NCBI GenBank assembly: GCA_023475715.1
Contig: JAMCVO010000642.1
Span: 1 to 11,390 of the forward strand
Direction: 5' to 3'
Source: Actinomycetota bacterium
GTDB lineage: Bacteria > Actinomycetota > Humimicrobiia > Humimicrobiales > Humimicrobiaceae
DNA: 11,390 nt
Shown here: piece by piece, positions 6,785 through 11,390 of the stretch
Numbering within the stretch: position 1 is the first letter of the stretch
Layout: each line of letters starts with the position of its first letter
The notes under the pieces: model-generated
Seen by the model: the letters and a program-made list of their open reading frames with translations, nothing else
Databases searched by the model: none
What the model was told of the DNA's origin: nothing
Made by a program: the position numbers and the translations under genes

Positions 6785-6791
6785 TTGTCAA
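6763..6791 (-). promoter_or_regulatory. Promoter of the LacI-family gene
   Basis: On the minus strand a perfect TTGACA (6791-6786) and TAGAAT (6768-6763, 5 of 6) are 17 nt apart. Transcription would begin near 6756, right at the right-hand operator, so both operators would lie in the first 35 nt transcribed. Repressor bound there should block its own synthesis. The box positions overlap the divergent operon promoter. Confidence 0.6.
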
Positions 6792-6799
6792 TAAAGTAA

Positions 6800-6826
6800 T
6801 CAATAAGTTCAATAAGCTTAATAAGC
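6800..6826 (+). repeat. Three 9-bp tandem repeats in the operon leader
   Basis: TCAATAAGT, TCAATAAGC and TTAATAAGC follow one another at 6800, 6809 and 6818. Related TCAATAAAG copies flank them at 6788 and 6852. All lie in the probable untranslated leader of the methyltransferase operon, which is otherwise A/T-rich and shows no clear hairpin. Role unknown. Confidence 0.55.
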
Positions 6827-6938
6827 AAAGCATATATTTACACTAAAACTTTCAATAAAGTATAGATTAAAAATTAAAAAATAAAAAGTTAAGTTTGTTC
6901 TCAACATGCTTCAATATAATTATTAAAAGGAAGTAATT

Positions 6939-8036
6939 ATGAAATTTGAGACTTTTGATTTTAAACCTGATAAGAAAAGGCTTCTTGCTGCACTGAATGG
7001 CCATCAAGCGGATAAAGTCCCTCTTTTCGATAATTATATTGATGATAGACTGGTTGAATCTATTCTGGGATATAATGCAGGCAATACCTGTGCTGCAATT
7101 GGCGATCCATACAGGGGAGACGATAGAGCGATTATTAATGGGGATGTTTGCATTCCCATGGATCCAAAAGATTTTATCAATCTGTGTAATGCAATATGTC
7201 AGGACACTATTATGCTTGAGCATGCATTTGTCCCATACAGGATCACAGGTCAAAATGGTAAACCGGCAATAATTAACGACGGTAGGATAAAAAATCGGGA
7301 AGATTGGAAAAAGGTAATAATCCCGTCTGATGAAGATATAAAAGAACGGATGTTTTATTTGAAAAATTATATTGATGCAGTTAAAGGCACAGATATAGCA
7401 GTCACTTTGCAAACCGGCAATTTCTTTCTGACACATTATCACAATTTAAATGGATCTGATTTCTTTTCATTAATTTACGATGATCCTGGACTTGTGGAAG
7501 AGATGCTTACTGTTTCCACAGATTACTTTACAAAATATGTGAAGGAAGCACTGAAGTTAGGCTTTGATGTTTTCATGTCAGGGGATGATGTTGCATACAA
7601 AAGTGGCCTTATGATAAACCCGGAGCATTTTAAGAAACTTTATAAACCATATGCCGAGAAAATATATGAACCGGTACTTAACGCAGGAATCCCAATAATT
7701 TTTGACTGTGATGGCAACCCTGAAGAAATCATTGATATGATAATAGAGCTTGGCTGTAAGTGTCTTTTCCCTATAGATGCTAACGGCATGGATTACAGAT
7801 ATGTAAAGAAGAAATATGGTAGGAAGCTTTGTCTTTATGGTGCAATAGATACAGATATTTTGATAAGAGGGGCTGAAGAAGAAGCTGGAAAATATGTCAA
7901 AGAGGTTGTTGAGTATATGAAAATTGACGGGGGTTATATTGCAGGTACTGTAAGTTCCGTCAATGAAATCCCTTTTAAAAACTATAAGGCAATGATTAAT
8001 TCAATCCATAAATATGGAAGGTACAACCAGAAATGA
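6939..8036 (+). CDS. UroD-fold methyltransferase-like protein (MtaA/CmuA relative)
   Basis: Protein of 365 residues of the uroporphyrinogen decarboxylase fold, in the group that includes corrinoid-dependent methyltransferases. AGGAAG (6928-6933) sits 5 nt before ATG 6939. Visible family features are the N-terminal R-L-L-A-A-L-N-G-H-Q-A-D-K-V-P segment (14-28), G-D-D-V-A-Y-K-S-G-L-M-I-N-P-E (215-229) and the C-terminal G-G-Y-I-A-G-T-V-S-S-V (331-341). Methyltransferases such as MtaA and MtbA bind zinc through H-x-C plus a distant Cys. Here the matching site reads D-C-D-G-N (256-260) and the late Cys is absent (A-G-T-V-S-S). It is the first gene of an operon with two MttB-like proteins and a corrinoid protein, so a methyl-transfer or accessory role is inferred. 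A heme-pathway UroD is unlikely in this setting. Confidence 0.82.
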   Translation: MKFETFDFKPDKKRLLAALNGHQADKVPLFDNYIDDRLVESILGYNAGNTCAAIGDPYRGDDRAIINGDVCIPMDPKDFINLCNAICQDTIMLEHAFVPYRITGQNGKPAIINDGRIKNREDWKKVIIPSDEDIKERMFYLKNYIDAVKGTDIAVTLQTGNFFLTHYHNLNGSDFFSLIYDDPGLVEEMLTVSTDYFTKYVKEALKLGFDVFMSGDDVAYKSGLMINPEHFKKLYKPYAEKIYEPVLNAGIPIIFDCDGNPEEIIDMIIELGCKCLFPIDANGMDYRYVKKKYGRKLCLYGAIDTDILIRGAEEEAGKYVKEVVEYMKIDGGYIAGTVSSVNEIPFKNYKAMINSIHKYGRYNQK

Positions 8037-8069
8037 TAATCGGAAATGAATTTAGTAGGAAGGATACAA

Positions 8070-9500
8070 ATGTCAAAAATTGAAGAGTATAAGCTTGAAG
8101 GAGGGCTGTCTGAAAAACAGATGGACCTTATGATGGAAAAGGCCTTATGGCTGGTTGAAAATGTAGGCATCCATTTTCCTCATGAAGGTATCCTGGACCG
8201 CCTTGCAAATTACAACGGAGTTACAATTGAAGGGCAAACGGTAAAATTTTCTCCGAATATAGTAATGGATGCTTTTAAGAAAGCAAAATTTCCATTGCCG
8301 GAATATGCCAAAGGTCCGGACAGTTGGGTAATTTCAGCAGGTGCGCATCAGACAAAAATATTTGATCTTGAAACAAGGATTTTAAGGGAAGCAACTCTTA
8401 CTGACCTTGCAGACATGATCAAGCTTGGCGATGCACTTGATACTGTCGGTTCAGCGCCCCTGGTCCCCCTTGATGTCCCTCCATACCTTGCAGAGATACT
8501 GATGCATAAGACAGCATATGAGTATTCAAGATTTCGTGCAAATGACATGTTTGAGCATGACCCTAAACCTACGATAGAAGCCACTAATTATATATATGAA
8601 ATGGCAAAAGCTGCGGATAAGTGGTTTTCCATTGGTCTCTATATGATAAGTCCCAGGACTTTTGACAGAAAAGAGCTGGAAGTTGTCTACAGGTTTCTTG
8701 GTAAGGGCGTACCGATGTGGGCAGGAACCCTTCCGATTGCAGGGGTAAATGCACCGATTACCATGATAGGCGCAATCACGCAGAGCATGTTTGAAACCCT
8801 TGGCTGCCTTGCAATGCTCCATCTTGTAAATACGGAGTCCTATAACTATATACAGATCATTGACAGCTTTATCGCTCATCCTTTTGATATGAAATATTCC
8901 ACATTTACTTATGGTTCTGCAGAAGACATCCAGGGAGCATTATTTAAGATTTCCCTCCACAAATATTTCGGGCTTCCGATGTCTATCAAGTCACTTCTGA
9001 CAAACGGTAAGGAACCGGGAGATGCGCAATCCGCATTTGAGATAGCGGTATTTACACTGGCTGCTGCCCTGGCAGGAGCAAGAATATTCAGATGTGCAGG
9101 TCTGATGTCCAGCGGCGAAACCTATTCCGGTGAGCAGGTTGTCATTGCAAAGGAGATTGTGGAATACATTAAAAACCTTATAAAAGTAAGGGAATTTTCA
9201 GACGAAAGGCTGATGGTAGATGAGATAGCAGCAGTCGGAGCAGGTCAGAGCTTTATCGGGCGGAAAAGCACAATGGATCTTTTCAGATCAGAATACTGGC
9301 AGCCTGATCTCTTCGGGCATGCTAATCTTGCACAGTGGCAGGAAATGGGTTCAAAGTCTCTCTGGGATTACGCCAATGCAAAGGCTAAAAAATTGATAAA
9401 AGAACACACCTATATTATTGATGCAGATAAAAAGAAGGAACTCGATGAGATCCTTGAGACAGCTAAAAAAGATACAAAACTGATGGCTGCATATAATTAG
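8070..9500 (+). CDS. MttB-superfamily corrinoid methyltransferase, first copy
   Basis: Trimethylamine methyltransferase family protein of 476 residues. These enzymes form a TIM barrel and move a methyl group from a tertiary or quaternary amine to the Co(I) of a cognate corrinoid protein. AGGAAGGA (8057-8064) is 5 nt before ATG 8070; the upstream ATG at 8046 would place this site inside the gene. The start also matches the paralogue downstream. No in-frame TAG occurs, so no pyrrolysine is used; this puts it with the non-Pyl group that includes glycine betaine and proline betaine methyltransferases. Conserved blocks shared with the paralogue are I-S-A-G-A-H-Q-T (88-95), L-G-D-A-L-D-T-V-G-S-A-P (119-130), F-D-M-K-Y-S-T-F (272-279), F-R-C-A-G-L (340-345) and Q-W-Q-E-M-G-S-K-S (422-430). 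The gap to the upstream gene is 33 nt. The substrate is unknown. Confidence 0.9.
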   Translation: MSKIEEYKLEGGLSEKQMDLMMEKALWLVENVGIHFPHEGILDRLANYNGVTIEGQTVKFSPNIVMDAFKKAKFPLPEYAKGPDSWVISAGAHQTKIFDLETRILREATLTDLADMIKLGDALDTVGSAPLVPLDVPPYLAEILMHKTAYEYSRFRANDMFEHDPKPTIEATNYIYEMAKAADKWFSIGLYMISPRTFDRKELEVVYRFLGKGVPMWAGTLPIAGVNAPITMIGAITQSMFETLGCLAMLHLVNTESYNYIQIIDSFIAHPFDMKYSTFTYGSAEDIQGALFKISLHKYFGLPMSIKSLLTNGKEPGDAQSAFEIAVFTLAAALAGARIFRCAGLMSSGETYSGEQVVIAKEIVEYIKNLIKVREFSDERLMVDEIAAVGAGQSFIGRKSTMDLFRSEYWQPDLFGHANLAQWQEMGSKSLWDYANAKAKKLIKEHTYIIDADKKKELDEILETAKKDTKLMAAYN

Positions 9501-9535
9501 AGATTTGAAAAAGTTTTGAATATAAGGGGGAATTG

Positions 9536-10966
9536 ATGAAGTTGGATGAATACAAGATGACAGGTGGACTCAACAAAGAGCAACTAGATAAAATGCACGA
9601 AAATGCCTTATGGCTCTGCGAGAATGTCGGGATAAATATCCCTCACGACGGGATTGTGAATATACTTTCAAGCTATGGTGGAGTAAAGGTTGGGAGCGGA
9701 AATTATATAAAATTCAAACCGGAACTTGTCATGAATGCTTTGAAGGAAGCAAGGTACGATCTTCCTGAATATGCAAAAGACGAGTGGATAATCTCAGCAG
9801 GAGCACACCAGACAGCATGTTATGACCTGAATAATATAGGAAGGATCAAAGAAGCGGAAACTAAAGACTTGATTGACTTTATAAAGCTTGGTGACGCCCT
9901 TGATACGGTGGGTTCTGCACCCGTTGTCCCGCTGGATGTACCCGCACACCTTCAGCATATCCTCATGCATAAGGTAGCTTATGAAAATTCCAGGAGGAGA
10001 TGCAACGATATATTTGAACACATGGATAAGCCTTCATATGAATGCGCTATGTATGTTTATGAAATGGCGAAAGTTGCAGGCAAAAGGTTTGCTTTTGGCG
10101 TATGGATGATCAGTCCGCGCTCATTTGATGCAAAGGGGCTTGAAATTGTATACAGACTTTTGGGTAAAGGTATTCCCATGTGGGTTGCTACAATGCCAGT
10201 TGCAGGGGTATCTTCGCCGATAACGATGATAGGAACGATACAGCAGAGTGTTTTTGAATATCTTGCAGGGCTTACAATGCTAAATCTTATCAATAAAAAA
10301 TCTTTTAATTACATTTCACCAAATGATGCTTTTGAAGGCGATGCTTTTGATATGAAATATTCAACCTTTGTTTATGGTTCGGTAGAATATGTCGAACATA
10401 CCTTGTATCAGATTCCCTTATGCAAATACTACAATGTACCGATAATGACAAAGGCCGCACTTACCAATTCAAAACAACCAGATGGTCAGGCAGCAGCGGA
10501 GATAGGAATGCATATTCTAATCGCATCACTTATGGGAGCAAGAGCTTTCAGGTGTGCAGGGCTTCTTTCAAGCGGCGAGCTCTATAGTGGTGAATGGCTT
10601 GTGATGGTAAAAGAAATCGTTGATTATGTGAAAAACATACAGAAGCCACAGGAGTTCAGCGAAGAGAGGCTGTTTATCGATGAGATAGCTGAAGTAGGGC
10701 CTGGCTCAAGCTTTATAGGTAAAAAGAGCGTGATGCAATTCTTCAGACAGGAATACTGGATGCCGACACTTTTTGAGCATATGAACCTCGGACAGTGGCA
10801 GGAAATGGGATCGAAATCAATGTGGCAGTATGCTGTAGACAGAGCGAAAAAATTAATAACCTCTCACACATACCAGATTGATCCAGACAAGAAAAAGGAG
10901 CTTGACAAGATTTATGAAGCTGCAAAAAAAGACAGTAAATTGGAGGATTCATTCAGGATCTATTAA
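9536..10966 (+). CDS. MttB-superfamily corrinoid methyltransferase, second copy
   Basis: Second trimethylamine methyltransferase family protein, also exactly 476 residues. AGGGGG (9525-9530) lies 5 nt before ATG 9536, preferred over the TTG just before it. By eye, half or more of the residues are identical to the preceding gene, along the whole length, with only short offsetting gaps. Again there is no in-frame stop that could encode pyrrolysine. Differences cluster in likely substrate-side places: W-I-S-A-G-A-H-Q-T-A-C versus T-K-I near 86-96, N-A-F-E-G-D-A-F around 263-271 versus S-F-I-A-H-P-F, and S-S-G-E-L-Y-S-G-E-W (345-354) versus S-S-G-E-T-Y-S-G-E-Q. This suggests gene duplication followed by change of substrate, or a hetero-oligomer. 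The corrinoid protein gene follows after 63 nt. Confidence 0.9.
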   Translation: MKLDEYKMTGGLNKEQLDKMHENALWLCENVGINIPHDGIVNILSSYGGVKVGSGNYIKFKPELVMNALKEARYDLPEYAKDEWIISAGAHQTACYDLNNIGRIKEAETKDLIDFIKLGDALDTVGSAPVVPLDVPAHLQHILMHKVAYENSRRRCNDIFEHMDKPSYECAMYVYEMAKVAGKRFAFGVWMISPRSFDAKGLEIVYRLLGKGIPMWVATMPVAGVSSPITMIGTIQQSVFEYLAGLTMLNLINKKSFNYISPNDAFEGDAFDMKYSTFVYGSVEYVEHTLYQIPLCKYYNVPIMTKAALTNSKQPDGQAAAEIGMHILIASLMGARAFRCAGLLSSGELYSGEWLVMVKEIVDYVKNIQKPQEFSEERLFIDEIAEVGPGSSFIGKKSVMQFFRQEYWMPTLFEHMNLGQWQEMGSKSMWQYAVDRAKKLITSHTYQIDPDKKKELDKIYEAAKKDSKLEDSFRIY

Positions 10967-11029
10967 TAAAAATGTTTTTTATAGTTAATAAAAATTAAAG
11001 AATAAATCAAAGAAACACGGAGGTTGTAA

Positions 11030-11390
11030 ATGTTTGGAGATCTGCAGAAAACAATAATAGAGGGAAATGAAGACGAAAGCTTAAATCTTACCAATAAATA
11101 TCTTAAAGAAGGAAGAAAGCCTGAAGAAATAATAAAGGAAGGCCTGGTTGGCGGTATGAATGTTGTAGGGCAGAGATTTAAGGCGTACGAGATGTACCTT
11201 CCGGAAGTAATAATGTCTGCAAATGCAATGAAGAAATCTATGGGGGTTTTAAAACCTTTAATTGCAAAAGCCAATATTATTTCTATGGGAAAGATATTGA
11301 TAGCAACTATTGAAGGTGATATGCATGACATAGGGAAGAATCTTGTATCCATGATGCTTGAAGGTGCTGGAGAATTGAGGGGAACCAGGT
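11030..11390 (+). CDS. Corrinoid protein (MttC/MtgC type), 3'-truncated
   Basis: Methyl-carrying cobalamin protein for the two methyltransferases upstream, cut by the right edge after 120 codons of the usual 210 or so. GGAGG (11019-11023) lies 6 nt before ATG 11030. Residues 1-85 form the helical cap domain typical of MtaC/MttC and MetH (K-P-E-E-I-I-K-E-G-L-V-G-G-M at 30-43, then Y-L-P-E-V-I-M-S-A). The cobalamin motif is E-G-D-M-H-D-I-G-K (95-103), with His99 as the lower axial ligand of cobalt and the D-x-H-x-x-G spacing intact. After A-G (113-114) the family normally continues F-E-V-x-D-L-G, but the last six residues here read E-L-R-G-T-R. That may be a sequence error at a contig end. Confidence 0.92.
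   Translation, partial: MFGDLQKTIIEGNEDESLNLTNKYLKEGRKPEEIIKEGLVGGMNVVGQRFKAYEMYLPEVIMSANAMKKSMGVLKPLIAKANIISMGKILIATIEGDMHDIGKNLVSMMLEGAGELRGTR

Noticed and set aside
6800..6826. Short tandem repeats as a CRISPR array
   Set aside because: Units are 9 bp with no spacers, far from CRISPR structure, and no cas gene is present.
6915..6920. TATAAT as a second promoter close to the UroD-like gene
   Set aside because: No acceptable -35 box lies at 16-18 nt, and the transcript would start almost on the ribosome-binding site.
6867..7442. 191-residue minus-strand open frame
   Set aside because: It lies opposite the UroD-like gene, is rich in Cys, Ile and Phe like an antisense frame, and has no ribosome-binding site. 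The plus-strand frame has clear family motifs.
8526..8879. 117-residue minus-strand open frame
   Set aside because: It is a shadow of the first MttB-like gene, with no recognisable domain and no start signal.
8070..10966. Pyrrolysine-containing methylamine methyltransferases
   Set aside because: Both frames run without any internal TAG and end at TAG or TAA after full-length proteins, so no amber read-through is needed.
10963..11352. 129-residue minus-strand open frame at the right edge
   Set aside because: It is antisense to the corrinoid protein, whose plus-strand frame has a GGAGG site and the D-x-H-x-x-G cobalamin motif.

Overview
The window is about 11.4 kb of AT-rich bacterial DNA. 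Both ends cut genes: an ABC permease on the left and a corrinoid protein on the right. Arg and Ile codons are often AGA/AGG and ATA, ribosome-binding sites are GGAGG-like, and there is a lipoprotein with a classical lipobox. The corrinoid methyltransferase genes point to an anaerobic or facultative low-G+C bacterium. The phylum cannot be settled from the sequence; a Clostridia-like lineage or an uncultured anaerobic lineage would both fit.

Left part (1-4858). The end of a polar amino acid ABC importer comes first: a permease followed almost without gap by its ATPase, which probably uses a TTG start. Next are an unrecognised protein anchored at both ends by membrane segments (1371-2012), a GNAT acetyltransferase (2105-2695) and, convergent to it, a lipoprotein with a Ser/Glu/Asp-rich linker and a beta-propeller domain of the TolB/PD40 type (4238-2772, minus strand). 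A small three-helix membrane protein follows (4451-4858). Several short repeats and hairpins lie in the spacers.

Middle (4859-6695). A methionine sulfoxide reductase A gene has an extended -10 promoter right against its start. It converges on a minus-strand LacI-family repressor gene.

Right part (6696-11390). This is the most notable region. Two LacI-type operators 20 bp apart form a perfect inverted repeat between the repressor gene and a divergent operon. The operon encodes a UroD-fold methyltransferase-like protein, two tandem MttB-superfamily methyltransferases (476 residues each, no pyrrolysine codon) and a corrinoid protein with the D-x-H-x-x-G motif. The likely scheme is that one or both MttB-like enzymes move a methyl group from an N-methylated compound to the cobalt of the corrinoid protein, and another protein, perhaps the UroD-like one, takes it onward. 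The substrate is unknown. Control by a LacI-type repressor suggests that a small molecule switches on this methyl-group catabolism.
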